The translations under genes and the position numbers were made by a program. The notes beneath the pieces were generated by a model. It had not been told where the DNA came from. It saw only the letters and a program-made list of their open reading frames with translations, and did not search any database. From positions 1 through 53,570 of the forward strand of contig WHTI01000007.1 in NCBI GenBank assembly GCA_009377815.1: DNA of 53,570 bases. The letters run 5' to 3'. This document shows positions 1 through 9,136 of this stretch, piece by piece (position 1 is the stretch's first letter; each line of letters starts with the position of its first letter). The stretch comes from Actinomycetota bacterium. Lineage in GTDB: Bacteria; Actinomycetota; CADDZG01; WHSQ01.

Positions 1-478
1 CGAGCCAGAAGCCACCGACGAGAGTGCCTCCGATGGTTGGGACCGACGCACTCACGAAACCGGGCCAGGCCCCCTCACGCTCGACGATCTCTTCGGGGGA
101 CGGTCGTTTGAAGCCGGGAACGAAGTCCGGTGTGTCCACGGACGAACCGGCGATGGCGCCACTAGGATCGACGTAGAAAACGAAGTCAAGCCCTTCCTCG
201 TCCATCAGTTCGTCCTGCAGGTAGTCATCCAGCGCGGAGACCGAGCCAGCCACAGCGGAGAGTTCCTCGTCGGTGAACGTCGCCCTCAGGCGATCATCGA
301 CCGTCCCCCAGCGCTCCTCGAAGGCAACCACCACGCCGCCGATGGCCGCCGGAAGTGCCATCTCGGAACGCTTATCGATCTCTCCGGCCACGATCCGTTG
401 GACGACGAACCCGACGATCGCGAGGGGAAAAATCACGATCGCCACGAAGAAGATGGTTAAGCGGCGCTGCAGAGACAA
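1..478 (-). CDS. Membrane-anchored sensor-like protein, N-terminal part only
   Basis: An open frame enters from the left edge on the minus strand and gives about 159 residues. I chose a TTG start at 478 because a GAGGAG ribosome-binding site lies six bases upstream and no ATG or GTG is available. The protein opens with basic residues, then one hydrophobic helix (roughly residues 6 to 26, containing IFFVAIVIFPLAIVGF). After it comes an acidic, probably extracytoplasmic region with an ALDDYLQDELMDEEGLDFVF stretch. This layout fits the periplasmic sensing part of a histidine kinase or other transmembrane receptor, but the output domain lies outside the window, so the class is inferred. Confidence 0.6.
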   Translation of the reverse strand, partial: MSLQRRLTIFFVAIVIFPLAIVGFVVQRIVAGEIDKRSEMALPAAIGGVVVAFEERWGTVDDRLRATFTDEELSAVAGSVSALDDYLQDELMDEEGLDFVFYVDPSGAIAGSSVDTPDFVPGFKRPSPEEIVEREGAWPGFVSASVPTIGGTLVGGFWL

Positions 479-612
479 CGATGGCTCCTCAAGAACACTG
501 GACGATCCCGACAGCAACCGGGACTCCGTGTGATTGTTCTCCGTGGGCGGTCCGAGCCCTGTAAGCCACCGGATCGGCGATCGTCTTGGCGAGTAGCCTA
601 CGCCCCGTCCAC

Positions 613-618
613 TAGAAT
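613..618 (+). promoter_or_regulatory. Candidate -10 box for a leaderless fmdB transcript
   Basis: TAGAAT lies six bases before the fmdB-like ATG at 625, and no Shine-Dalgarno sequence is visible between them. Such close spacing is typical of leaderless actinobacterial transcripts. A convincing -35 element is not seen at the normal distance, so this is tentative. Confidence 0.35.
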
Positions 619-624
619 CCTGAA

Positions 625-942
625 ATGCCGGTATACGAATACGCCTGCACCGCGTGCGGAGAACGCACGGAGGCAAGGCAAAGCTTCGACGACCCTCCCC
701 TGGAGGAATGTCCGGTATGTGGAGGACAACTCCGGAAACTCTTCTCGCCGGTGGGCATCGTGTTCAAAGGCTCCGGCTTCTATGCCACCGACGGCAAGAA
801 GTCATCGTCCACGTCCTCGACCTCCAAGACCGGGTCGTCGAACTCGGGTGAGAGCTCGAAACCGGCGGAGACGAAGTCCTCAACCGAATCATCGACCCCG
901 AAGGACTCCAAGCCTTCGGGCGGCAAGGAGAGATCTGCATGA
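625..942 (+). CDS. FmdB family zinc-ribbon protein
   Basis: This is a 105-residue protein. The first 50 residues are the FmdB-type zinc ribbon: MPVYEYAC, then CxxC (residues 8 to 11) and CPVCGG, followed by LRKLFSPVGIVFKGSGFY. The rest is a low-complexity Ser/Thr/Lys tail, which is usual for the family. FmdB proteins are called putative regulators, but the biochemical role is not settled. Its stop overlaps the start of the next gene by four bases (ATGA), so the two are very likely co-translated. The start has no ribosome-binding site and is probably leaderless. Confidence 0.85.
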   Translation: MPVYEYACTACGERTEARQSFDDPPLEECPVCGGQLRKLFSPVGIVFKGSGFYATDGKKSSSTSSTSKTGSSNSGESSKPAETKSSTESSTPKDSKPSGGKERSA

Positions 943-1739
943 GCGATCCGGTACGCGTTGGCATCTTCGGCGGCTCGGGCTTCTACTCGCTGCTCGACGA
1001 CGTCGAGGAGGTCAACGTCGAGACCCCCTATGGGGACCCCTCGAGCCCTCTGCACGTCGGCTCGATCGAGGGCGTCAAGGTGGCCTTCCTGCCGCGTCAC
1101 GGCGTCAACCACCAGTTCCCGCCTCACGTCCTGAACTACCGGGCCAACGTCTGGGCGATGAAAGAGGTGGGGGTCGAGCGGATCATCGGTCCGTGCGCGG
1201 CCGGATCTCTGAAGATGGAGGTCAAGCCGGGCGAATTCGTCATCTCCGACCAGCTGGTCGACCGCACGACGGGACGTAAGGACACCTTCTACGACGGTCC
1301 CGTAACCACGCACGTCTCGTACGCGGATCCTTATTGCCCGGAACTGCGAGGTCTGGCGCTTAAGACGGCCCGAGCGCAGGGCATCACCGCTCACGACGGG
1401 GGCACCGTCGTGACGATCCAAGGGCCACGCTTCTCGACCCGGGCAGAGTCCAAATGGTTCCAACAGGCAGGGTGGGAGGTCATCAACATGACCCAGTACC
1501 CCGAGGCTTACCTCGCCCGTGAACTCGAGATCTGCTACGCCAACATCGCCCTCATCACCGATTACGACGTCGGCGTCGAGGGTGAGTCGGCGGCCGTCAG
1601 CCACGAGGCCGTGCTCGAGGTATTCAATGCCAACAACGGGAAGCTCAAGGATCTCCTGTTCGCGCTCGTCCCCAAGATCCCAGGCGATAGAACCTGCATC
1701 TGCAGCACCGCTCTGAAGGGCGCCCGTCTCGAGGCTTAA
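939..1739 (+). CDS. mtnP: S-methyl-5'-thioadenosine phosphorylase (PNP/MTAP family 2)
   Basis: This 266-residue cytosolic enzyme should split 5'-methylthioadenosine with phosphate into adenine and methylthioribose-1-phosphate, for purine and methionine salvage. Visible family marks are the N-terminal GIFGGSGFY phosphate loop, the FLPRHG motif, NYRAN, and NMTQYPEAYLARE followed by TDYD, where the two aspartates favour 6-aminopurines. Some family members prefer inosine or guanosine derivatives, so substrate preference is inferred. The ATG start overlaps the fmdB stop. A stretch of 24 bases separates it from uppP, so these three genes may form one unit. Confidence 0.88.
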   Translation: MSDPVRVGIFGGSGFYSLLDDVEEVNVETPYGDPSSPLHVGSIEGVKVAFLPRHGVNHQFPPHVLNYRANVWAMKEVGVERIIGPCAAGSLKMEVKPGEFVISDQLVDRTTGRKDTFYDGPVTTHVSYADPYCPELRGLALKTARAQGITAHDGGTVVTIQGPRFSTRAESKWFQQAGWEVINMTQYPEAYLARELEICYANIALITDYDVGVEGESAAVSHEAVLEVFNANNGKLKDLLFALVPKIPGDRTCICSTALKGARLEA

Positions 1740-1763
1740 GTTGGTGCCGTATCCTCCGCAACC

Positions 1764-2570
1764 GTGTCCATCCTCGAAGCGATAGTCCTCGGGCTCGTCC
1801 AGGGCCTCTCCGAATTCATCCCGATCTCGTCGTCGGGCCACCTCGTGATCGTCCCCGCCCTGTTCGGGTGGGATCAACCCGGCCTTGCCTTCGACGTACT
1901 CCTCCATGCCGCATCCCTGGTCGCGCTGCTCGTGTACTTCTCGGGCGATCTACTCGAACTCGTCCGCGGGACCATCAGGGGCGCCCGGGACTCCCGACGC
2001 CTACTGATGCTGCTGGTGATCGGCACCATCCCCGCCGGGCTCGCCGGCCTACTGCTCGGCGACTTCTTCGAGGAGCAGTTCGAGGACGCTAAGGGTGCCG
2101 CCCTCCAACTGCTCATCACTGCGGTCATCCTGGTCGGGGCCGAGTTGTTGACCGAGCGCAATCGGCGACGCTCGACGATGACGGGGGAACGGATGAAGAC
2201 CCAGGAGCAGCTGACCCCTGCAGGGGCCGGCGCGATCGGATTGGCCCAGGCCCTCGCGATCATCCCGGGGATATCTCGCTCGGGCTCGACGATCGGCGCA
2301 GGTCTGTGGCTCGGGATGGACCGGGAGTCGGCCGCCCGCTTCGCCTTCCTCCTGGCGATCCCAGCCCTCGCGGGCGCCGCCCTCGTGCAACTACCGGAAC
2401 TCGGTTCGAGCACGATCGGATTGGGGGCCGGCGTCGCCGGGTTCATCGCCTCGCTCGTCTCGTCCTACGTCGCGGTCGCCGGCTTGATCCGCTACCTGAA
2501 GTCCCGAACCCTCTATCCCTTCGCGGTTTATGTCACCATCGCCGCCGTGGTCTTTTGGATCTTGCTCTGA
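1764..2570 (+). CDS. uppP: Undecaprenyl-diphosphatase
   Basis: This 268-residue polytopic membrane enzyme dephosphorylates undecaprenyl diphosphate so the lipid carrier can be reused in cell-wall synthesis; the family also gives bacitracin resistance (BacA). The two signature segments are present: EFIPISSSGHL near the N-terminus, including the conserved glutamate in GLSEF, and GISRSGSTI in the second half. Length and roughly eight hydrophobic helices fit the family. The start is a GTG at 1764. Upstream TATCCT at 1749 could be a -10 box, so the gene may also have its own promoter. Confidence 0.93.
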   Translation: MSILEAIVLGLVQGLSEFIPISSSGHLVIVPALFGWDQPGLAFDVLLHAASLVALLVYFSGDLLELVRGTIRGARDSRRLLMLLVIGTIPAGLAGLLLGDFFEEQFEDAKGAALQLLITAVILVGAELLTERNRRRSTMTGERMKTQEQLTPAGAGAIGLAQALAIIPGISRSGSTIGAGLWLGMDRESAARFAFLLAIPALAGAALVQLPELGSSTIGLGAGVAGFIASLVSSYVAVAGLIRYLKSRTLYPFAVYVTIAAVVFWILL

Positions 2571-2752
2571 AGTATGCGCGCTTGTGAGAAAGGGCTCCCG
2601 GCGGTACGCTTGGGACACCTGGGGATCTCCCGGAGCACACCATCAGGCGGTCCCAGCCGAGCGTCTACGAGCGTAAGGAGTCCGACCTGACCGCACATGG
2701 GTCCGGCTACACCCCTGAGCAAAGCGAACGCCTGCGGAAGATCCACGACCGG

Positions 2753-3028
2753 TTGATCGAAGCTCGTCGGGAACTCGATGCCCTTATCGGAGATGCCTAT
2801 CTGAGGCCGCGCGCCTCGATCGTCCCGGTACATTTCCTCGACCTCGCGGCGGCGGCCGAGAAGCTCCGGTGGGCCGAGAAGGAATGGCGTGAACTCGATC
2901 AGGAGATCGATGCCTCGCAACCCTCCGCCGAAGACCGTGAGACCTCAGATACGGCCGAGGCCGGCGGGGATGACCCGGACGAGGTTCACGCGGACATCCT
3001 CGAAAGCTCCGGAGCGCGCAGCTCCTAG
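2753..3028 (+). CDS. Small charged hypothetical protein
   Basis: A protein of 91 residues from a TTG at 2753. It has helical, heptad-like stretches (IEARRELDALIG, KLRWAEKEWRELDQEID) suggesting a coiled coil, and an acidic Asp/Glu-rich tail. The open frame extends upstream to about 2587 without a normal start. A CTG at 2687 has a good AAGGAG six bases before it and would add 22 residues in the same helical style, so the true protein may begin there. It ends 13 bases from the convergent dehydrogenase gene. I do not recognise the family. Confidence 0.5.
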   Translation: MIEARRELDALIGDAYLRPRASIVPVHFLDLAAAAEKLRWAEKEWRELDQEIDASQPSAEDRETSDTAEAGGDDPDEVHADILESSGARSS

Positions 3029-3041
3029 CTTTCGGCTCCGG

Positions 3042-3809
3042 TCAGCGCGGCGGCATCCTCAACGCTCCGTCGAGGCGGATGGTTTCGCCGTTCAACATCG
3101 GGTTCTCCACGATGTGCTTCACGAGTGCGCCAAACTCGACCGGGTTTCCCAACCGGTGTGGATGCGGGATCCCCTCGGCGAGCTTCGCCTTGGCCTCTTC
3201 CGGGAGTCCGGCAAGCATCGGGGTATCGAACGTCCCCGGGGCGATCGCCACGCATCTGATCTGCTTCGAAGCCAGGTCTCGGGCGATCGGAAGGGTCATT
3301 CCCACGATCCCGCCCTTGGATGCCGAGTACGCCGCTTGACCGATCTGCCCGTCGAACGCCGCGATGCTGGCGGTGTTGATGATCACCCCGCGCTCCTCGC
3401 CGTCCGGTTCCTGAGCCGCCATCTGGGCGGCGGCGATCCGGACGACGTTGAACGTCCCGATCAGATTGACCTTGACCACGAACTCGAACCGTTCGAGGTC
3501 GATCGGCGATCCGTCGCGCGTCAGCACCCTGCCGGGGAACCCGACGCCGGCGCAGTTGACGACGATATGGAGTGCGCCGAAGGCCTCCGTCGCGGACGCA
3601 ACGGCCCCCTCGACGTCTTCGGGGACGGTCACATCGACCGGAGCGAAGCGGCAGTTGTCGCCGAGTTCCTTGGCTACGGTCTCGCCGTCGGAGCTCGGGA
3701 GGTCGACGATCATCACCGAGCCCCCTGCTTCGAGGATGGCGTTGGTGGTTGCGAGACCGAGACCCGAGGCGCCGCCGGTGACCAGCGCGACCTTGCCGGA
3801 GATGTTCAC
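3042..3809 (-). CDS. Short-chain dehydrogenase, 3-hydroxyacyl-CoA dehydrogenase type 2-like
   Basis: A classical 255-residue SDR. The N-terminal TGGASGLG is the NAD-binding loop, with D at the end of beta-2 (IVDLP) favouring NAD over NADP. NCAG, the catalytic serine in INTASIAAF and YSASK complete the active site. The [14 protein letters not shown] surroundings are those of the HSD10 group, which oxidises 3-hydroxyacyl-CoA in beta-oxidation. It is the last gene of a minus-strand run with the ABC exporter 35 bases upstream. Fatty-acid or branched-chain acyl-CoA breakdown is the best guess, but the exact substrate is inferred. Confidence 0.85.
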   Translation of the reverse strand: MNISGKVALVTGGASGLGLATTNAILEAGGSVMIVDLPSSDGETVAKELGDNCRFAPVDVTVPEDVEGAVASATEAFGALHIVVNCAGVGFPGRVLTRDGSPIDLERFEFVVKVNLIGTFNVVRIAAAQMAAQEPDGEERGVIINTASIAAFDGQIGQAAYSASKGGIVGMTLPIARDLASKQIRCVAIAPGTFDTPMLAGLPEEAKAKLAEGIPHPHRLGNPVEFGALVKHIVENPMLNGETIRLDGALRMPPR

Positions 3810-3844
3810 GAAGGCTCCTTACTAAAGGGGGCATGGTCTCCGAC

Positions 3845-5761
3845 TCAGTCGCTCTCGCGAACGACCTCACCAGAGGACAGGACGAGCCCATCTTCGCATC
3901 TCGTCTCTACCCGTCCATCGGAGAACTGCTCGTGGTACAGCGACGCGTACGCCCCGTCCTTGGCGAGCAGTTCGGCGTGGGTTCCTCGCTCAATGACCCG
4001 GCCGCGATCGAGATAGATGATCTTGTCGGCGGCCAGGATGGTGGACAAGCGATGTGCGATCGCGACCGTGGTGCGACCCGACATGAGGGGCGTGAGGGCG
4101 TCCTGGACCAAACGCTCCGAGTGCGTGTCCAGCGCGCTCGTAGCCTCGTCGAGGATCAATACCTTCGGGTCCTTGAGGATCACCCGGGCGATGGCAAGCC
4201 GCTGCTTCTCCCCACCGGACATCTTGTAGCCCCGTTCGCCGACGACCGTATCGAACCCATCGGGGAACTCCATGATCCGGCCGTAGATGTGCGCCGCTCG
4301 CGCCGCGGCTTCGAGCTGTTCGTCGGTCGCCTCGGGGTTGCCGTACTTCAGGTTGTTCCGGATCGATGTGTTGAAGAGATAGGTCTCCTGCGTGACGACC
4401 CCGATCGCGTCGCCGAGCGACTCGAGTCGCAGGTCCCTCACGTCGATGCCGTCGAGTTCCACGGAGCCGCGGTCGATGTCGTAGAGCCGCGGGATCAGAT
4501 AGGTGAGGGTCGTCTTCCCGGCCCCCGACGGTCCGACTAGAGCCACGAGTTCGCCCGGCTTGGCTTCGATGTCCACCCCCTGGAGGGTCCAGAGTCGCTG
4601 ATCGCCGGTGCCGTCGGGCCTCGGTCGTTCGTATCGGAACCACGCGTCCTTGAAGCTGACCTCTCCCAGGACATCCTTGGCATCGAGTTCGATCGCGCCG
4701 TCCTTGTCGACGATCTCGCGCTCGAGATCGAGGTATTCGAAGATCCGGTCGAACAGCGCGAGCGCGCTCTGGATCTCGACCTGGACGTTGAGCAACTGAC
4801 CCATCGGGAAGAACAGGCGGCTCTGAAGGGTCGTGAAAGCCACGATCGTTCCCACGATCTGGTTCGGGTTCTCGCCCAAGCCACCGTTGAGGAACAGCCA
4901 CCCGCCGACGAGGTAGACGAACGCCGGCATGATCGAGAAGAAGACCTGAACCAAGGCGAAGAACCCGCGCCCTACCATCGTGCGTTTGATCTCGAGCTTC
5001 GAGAGCCGCCGGTTCTCCTGACGGAACCGATCGATCTCGTATGCCTGCCGGCCGAACGACTTGGACAACAGGATGCCGGAAACGGAAAGGGTTTCCTGCA
5101 TGATCGCGGTCAGGTCGGCAAGCGATTCCTGCGTCTGTCCCGAGACTTCACGCCGCACCTTCCCGACCTTGCGGGACAGGATCAGGAAGAACGGCAGGAT
5201 CCCGAGCGAGAGCAGCGTCAGCTGCCACGACAGCAAGAGCATCGCGACGACGGTCGACAGCACGACGGTCACGTTCGAGACGATGCTCGACGCGGTGTCG
5301 GTCAACACGCTCTGGACCCCACCGACGTCGTTCGACAAACGCGACTGGATCTCCCCGGTTCGGGTCGAGGTGAAGAACTTCAGCGACATGTGCTGCAGAT
5401 GCGAGTACAGCGAGTTGCGCAGGTCCTGCATCACATTCTGGCCGACGACGTTGTTGGTATAGGTCTGCCACAGCCCGAGCGCTCCGGACACGATCGGCGA
5501 GGCGACCATGATCGCCGAGACCAGGAACAGCAATCGCAGCCGGTCGCCTTCGGGTGCGCTGCTGAGGATCACGTCGTCGAAGACGACCTTGATGAGCAAC
5601 GGGTTGATCAGCCCGATCGCCGACGTGAACAGGATCAGGATCGCAACGAGCCCCACCCTCCGGCGGTAGGGCCCGAAGATATTGACGATGCGGCGGAACG
5701 TGCCGGCCCGAGCGGGCCTCTCGGGCCGCTCGGGCGGAGCAAGGTGATGCGATCGTGGCAC
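3845..5761 (-). CDS. ABC exporter, fused membrane and ATPase half-transporter
   Basis: The 638-residue protein has an ABC type-1 transmembrane domain (about residues 25 to 330, six helices) followed by a nucleotide-binding domain. In the latter I see Walker A GPSGAGKTT, the Q-loop VTQETYLF, signature MSGGEKQRLAIAR, Walker B VLILDEATSALD and the H-loop AIAHRLSTI. This is the MsbA/multidrug/lipid exporter class and should act as a homodimer or as one half of a heterodimer. There is no partner gene next to it. It sits in a minus-strand run between an O-methyltransferase (58 bases upstream) and the SDR. The cargo cannot be told from sequence. Confidence 0.9.
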   Translation of the reverse strand: MPRSHHLAPPERPERPARAGTFRRIVNIFGPYRRRVGLVAILILFTSAIGLINPLLIKVVFDDVILSSAPEGDRLRLLFLVSAIMVASPIVSGALGLWQTYTNNVVGQNVMQDLRNSLYSHLQHMSLKFFTSTRTGEIQSRLSNDVGGVQSVLTDTASSIVSNVTVVLSTVVAMLLLSWQLTLLSLGILPFFLILSRKVGKVRREVSGQTQESLADLTAIMQETLSVSGILLSKSFGRQAYEIDRFRQENRRLSKLEIKRTMVGRGFFALVQVFFSIMPAFVYLVGGWLFLNGGLGENPNQIVGTIVAFTTLQSRLFFPMGQLLNVQVEIQSALALFDRIFEYLDLEREIVDKDGAIELDAKDVLGEVSFKDAWFRYERPRPDGTGDQRLWTLQGVDIEAKPGELVALVGPSGAGKTTLTYLIPRLYDIDRGSVELDGIDVRDLRLESLGDAIGVVTQETYLFNTSIRNNLKYGNPEATDEQLEAAARAAHIYGRIMEFPDGFDTVVGERGYKMSGGEKQRLAIARVILKDPKVLILDEATSALDTHSERLVQDALTPLMSGRTTVAIAHRLSTILAADKIIYLDRGRVIERGTHAELLAKDGAYASLYHEQFSDGRVETRCEDGLVLSSGEVVRESD

Positions 5762-5819
5762 TGACTACCCCTTAGGACGTTCGGTAATGACCTAACTAAC
5801 AACGCGGGAACCGCTCTGG

Positions 5820-6470
5820 TTATTGCACCCTCAGGGCCACGATGACTCCGTCTCGCAAGGGCACGATGAGGGAGCGGAAGTTCGGATCGGCCGTGATCGT
5901 GCGATTGACCCCATCGATTATCTTCCCCCAGGCATCGCGTCGGTCGTTCGGAGGTTCACTCACGCCGGCGACCCGCCCGTCCCACAACATGTTGTCGCAG
6001 ATGAACATCCCACCCACTCGGATCCGCTCCTTGGCCCTGGCCCACGCTTCGGGATAGCCGTCCTTGTCGATGTCGCAGTAGACGACGTCGAACTCCCCGG
6101 TGGTCGCATCGAACGCTTCGACGGCGCTCGCCACGTGATAGTTGATCGGTCCGTCGAGTCCCGCACGTCCGAGGTATCCGAGAGCGAGCCTCTCGTTCTC
6201 CGGGTCCATGTCGGTCAGGTGGATCTCCCCATCCGGGCCGACCGCCCTGGAGAACCAATAGGCCGAGTACCCGTAACCGGAACCCATCTCGAAGATCCGC
6301 GACGCACCAATCGAACGCGCCAGCAGCTCGAGCACCTGACCGCACAGGCGCCCGACGATCGGGAAGCCGTTCTGCGCGGCGCGCTCCTCCATCTCGGCCA
6401 GCACGGGTTCGTCGTCGACCGACGCAAGATCCGCCAGGTAGTCGTTGATACGAGGATCGAGGATGTCCAT
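5820..6470 (-). CDS. Class I SAM-dependent O-methyltransferase
   Basis: A 216-residue enzyme of the caffeoyl-CoA/catechol type (methyltransferase family 3). The SAM-binding glycine motif is EMGSGYGYSAYW, the acidic residue after beta-2 is in LTDMDPEN, and YCDIDKDGY holds the metal-ligand aspartates typical of the family. DNMLW supplies the next conserved Asp-Asn. It should transfer a methyl group to a hydroxyl of a small aromatic or catechol substrate in the cytosol. It starts 12 bases after the inositol monophosphatase stop, so the two are probably co-transcribed. The substrate is unknown. Confidence 0.85.
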   Translation of the reverse strand: MDILDPRINDYLADLASVDDEPVLAEMEERAAQNGFPIVGRLCGQVLELLARSIGASRIFEMGSGYGYSAYWFSRAVGPDGEIHLTDMDPENERLALGYLGRAGLDGPINYHVASAVEAFDATTGEFDVVYCDIDKDGYPEAWARAKERIRVGGMFICDNMLWDGRVAGVSEPPNDRRDAWGKIIDGVNRTITADPNFRSLIVPLRDGVIVALRVQ

Positions 6471-6482
6471 CCGTCTCCCTTC

Positions 6483-7259
6483 TCAGTTTTCGGTCACCAA
6501 TGCCATCAGTTGTCCATGGAGAGATGGGTTCGCCGCCACCACACCGATCGAATCGCCGATCGGAGGCTTCAGATCGGTGACGAGGGCGCCTGCTTCGGTC
6601 GCCAGGAGCTCGCCCGCGGCGCGATCCCACCGTTCCAGATGGGCTTCATAGAAACCATCGACCCGGCCGCACGCGATCGAGGTCAGGTCGAGGGCCGCCG
6701 ACCCACTACGTCTGATGTCCCGCGCCCCGTCTAGAACCCTAGTGACCACGCGCGCCTGGTGGCTGCGGATCGCCGGGTCGTAGGAGAATCCCGTGGCGAT
6801 CAGAGCCTGGGATACGTCACCTTCATCGGAAACGTGGATCGCGTGATCGTTCATGCTCGCTCCCCCTCCCCTGATCGCGGTGAAGGTCTCGTCGCGATTG
6901 GGGTCATACACGACCGCCAGCAGCGGTCCGCCGGCGTCTTCGAGCGCGATGCTGACCGCCCAGACCGGGATCCGGTAGAGGTAATTGACCGTCCCGTCGA
7001 GCGGATCGATGACCCAGCGGAGGCCCGTCTCCGAGGCTCGACCGGCCCCCTCCTCCCCGAGCATCCCGTCGTTCGGCCGGTGGGCTTTCAGGTGCTCGAC
7101 CAGGAGAGCCTCGGCGTCTCGGTCCGCGTCCGAGACCAGATCGGTGGGCGACGATTTCGTCGACACCCCGGTGGCGGGGGCCTGGAAACGCTCGAGGAGG
7201 AGCCGACCCGCATCCTTGGCCCCGGCGACGGCGATGTTCAAGAGTTCTTCGTTCGTCAC
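6483..7259 (-). CDS. Inositol monophosphatase family phosphatase
   Basis: A 258-residue Mg-dependent phosphatase. Metal-ligand motifs are in order: SDADRDAE and the GEEG glutamates, then WVIDPLDGTVNYLY (the DPxDGT signature), and the late WDRAAGELLATEAG (WDxAAG). These suit inositol-1-phosphatase, histidinol-phosphatase or 3'-phosphoadenosine 5'-phosphate phosphatase activity; in actinobacteria inositol phosphate is a common substrate, for mycothiol or phosphatidylinositol. It is the first gene of a minus-strand run, and a divergent exported protein starts 164 bases away. Exact substrate is inferred. Confidence 0.87.
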   Translation of the reverse strand: MTNEELLNIAVAGAKDAGRLLLERFQAPATGVSTKSSPTDLVSDADRDAEALLVEHLKAHRPNDGMLGEEGAGRASETGLRWVIDPLDGTVNYLYRIPVWAVSIALEDAGGPLLAVVYDPNRDETFTAIRGGGASMNDHAIHVSDEGDVSQALIATGFSYDPAIRSHQARVVTRVLDGARDIRRSGSAALDLTSIACGRVDGFYEAHLERWDRAAGELLATEAGALVTDLKPPIGDSIGVVAANPSLHGQLMALVTEN

Positions 7260-7380
7260 GGCGGTCAGTCTAGGGCGGCCCTCGGGGCGTTCGGGCCTCG
7301 GTTCGTCTTTCGGTGAATCAGAAACCGACCTTTGGGACCCCGGCTTGAGACTCTCCGCCGATGTGCCGATGTAGAGGGGT

Positions 7381-7393
7381 AACTACCGTAGTT
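7381..7393. promoter_or_regulatory. 13-bp palindrome in a divergent promoter region
   Basis: AACTAC-C-GTAGTT is a perfect inverted repeat in the 163-bp gap between the divergent phosphatase (start 7259) and the exported protein (start 7423). Its position fits an operator, but no regulator is linked to it. Confidence 0.35.
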
Positions 7394-7422
7394 CGTAAAG
7401 CCACAAGGGGGAACCACAGAGA

Positions 7423-9057
7423 ATGGCACCAGGCAACGAACGCGACGACGCGAGCCCTAAGGGCCTCAGCCGTCGCCACTTCATAACGGTCGGCTCTGCC
7501 GGCGTCGGAGCGACGCTGCTGTCCGCGTGTGTCTCCAATCCGATCGTGATGTCGGACAACGGTCAGGCGCAGGACGAACAGAAGATCATCACCGACCGCG
7601 AAACCCGAAGCTTCAATCCCATCCCCGAGGAGAACGCCAAGCCCGGTACGACGGACTGGGAGCTCGAGGGACGCGTCGACGGACGCATCCAGGGCTTCGC
7701 CGGCAACATCTCGGTCAAACAAGGCGAGAAGGTAACCCTTTACGTCACCGCCCCGGCCGGAACGGCCTGGAAGGGCGAGGTCTACCGGATCGGGTGGTAC
7801 CGCGGAGCCGGGGGTCGACTGGTCACCACCATCGCCGACAAGTCCGGGGTCGGTCAGAAGCACTTCAAGTACATGAAGGGTGGCAACGACAACCTCATCG
7901 AGTGTCCGTGGAAGCCGTCGGTCGACGTCAAGACCGACAAGTCTTGGACCACCGGCGTCTATCTCGTGAAATTGATCACCAACGACGGCTCGATGAGCTA
8001 CATACCGTTCATCGTCCGGGACGATCGCCCCAGCACTTACTTCAACCAGACCAGTGTCACAACATGGCTCGCCTACAACACCTACGGTGGGCGGAGCATC
8101 TACGGCGACATCAAGACCGACCACTACAAGAAGGCTTTCACGGGCCGCTCGCGGCTCACGTCGTTCGACAGGCCGTTCTCGATGGAGGAGCGATTCCTAC
8201 TGAACGGCGCCGAGCGCTTCCTTGAGTTCGAGATCCAGATGGTTCGTTTCATGGAGAGTCGCGGATACGACGTGACCTACGGAACCAACCTCGAGACCCA
8301 CCGGAACCCCGAACTCATCGCTCAGCACGACACGTTCCTGTCGGTGGGCCACGACGAGTACTGGACCAAAGAGATGCGCGACAACCTCGAGCTGATCCGG
8401 GACTCCGGTGTGAACCTCTGCTTCCTCGGGGCGAACGCAGGCTACCGAGCGGTCCGCCTCGAGGATTCACCGATCGGTCCCTTACGCAGGATGCGTCACT
8501 ACAAGGAGTACACCGAGGATCCCTTGCTCGGCAAAGACGACCCTCGAGTGGCGGCGCAGTGGCGCTATGGACCGACCGACCGGCCCGAGAACGCCTTGAT
8601 CGGGATCATGTACGCCGCCGACCCGGTGGACTTCCCCTGGGTCGCCGCCGCCACGGACCACTGGCTCTACCGTAAGACCGGCTTCACCAAGGGAGAGAGC
8701 GTCCCCCACCTCGTGGGCCACGAGTACGACAAGGCCTGGACCGAGGGTGCGTTCGCGAAGACGACCCCTCAGAACCTGCAGATCGTGGCGCGCTCACCGG
8801 TACGCACCGAACAGGGCGGCAAGGACGTTGCGCACAGCGCGTATCACACGGCCCCCTCGGGAGCCGGCGTGTTCGCAACCGGAACCATCCGCTGGACCTG
8901 GGGTCTGGACGGCTACGGGACCGGGTCCAATGTGACCACGCACTATCACAACCCCGGCATCGTCAGCCCGAAGATCCAGAAGATGACCGAGAACCTCCTC
9001 CATGTCTTCTCCCAGGGCCCGGCGGGCAACTACCTCGAGATCAAGGGACTCGCCTAG
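7423..9057 (+). CDS. Tat-exported lipoprotein with N,N-dimethylformamidase beta-subunit-like domain
   Basis: A 544-residue protein. Residues 16 to 20 (SRRHF) form a twin-arginine motif before a hydrophobic stretch that ends in a lipobox-like LLSAC, so it should be folded, exported by Tat and anchored outside the membrane. The mature part matches the C-terminal domain of the N,N-dimethylformamidase large subunit: an N-terminal beta domain (EVYRIGWYRGAGGRLV), then TWLAYNTYGGRSIYG, SVGHDEYWTKEMRDNLE, FLGANAGYRAVRLE and RWTWGLDGYG. The fold includes a glutamine-amidotransferase-like core. No small-subunit gene is adjacent, so dimethylformamide hydrolysis is not assured; many actinobacterial copies have no known substrate. 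A bidirectional-looking terminator follows 80 bases after the stop. Confidence 0.8.
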   Translation: MAPGNERDDASPKGLSRRHFITVGSAGVGATLLSACVSNPIVMSDNGQAQDEQKIITDRETRSFNPIPEENAKPGTTDWELEGRVDGRIQGFAGNISVKQGEKVTLYVTAPAGTAWKGEVYRIGWYRGAGGRLVTTIADKSGVGQKHFKYMKGGNDNLIECPWKPSVDVKTDKSWTTGVYLVKLITNDGSMSYIPFIVRDDRPSTYFNQTSVTTWLAYNTYGGRSIYGDIKTDHYKKAFTGRSRLTSFDRPFSMEERFLLNGAERFLEFEIQMVRFMESRGYDVTYGTNLETHRNPELIAQHDTFLSVGHDEYWTKEMRDNLELIRDSGVNLCFLGANAGYRAVRLEDSPIGPLRRMRHYKEYTEDPLLGKDDPRVAAQWRYGPTDRPENALIGIMYAADPVDFPWVAAATDHWLYRKTGFTKGESVPHLVGHEYDKAWTEGAFAKTTPQNLQIVARSPVRTEQGGKDVAHSAYHTAPSGAGVFATGTIRWTWGLDGYGTGSNVTTHYHNPGIVSPKIQKMTENLLHVFSQGPAGNYLEIKGLA

Positions 9058-9136
9058 CGAGAACCCAAGTCGTGCGCTCGTGGCCCGGACGCTATTCCCC
9101 CACTGTGGCTCCGATGCCCGAGCGCATGTACCCGAG

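Noticed and set aside
780-1907. 375-residue minus-strand frame
   Set aside because: Antisense to methylthioadenosine phosphorylase and uppP, with no domain; a GC-rich shadow frame.
3025-3891. 288-residue Arg-rich minus-strand frame
   Set aside because: Shifted frame over the SDR gene, extremely rich in Arg and Asp, typical of out-of-frame translation.
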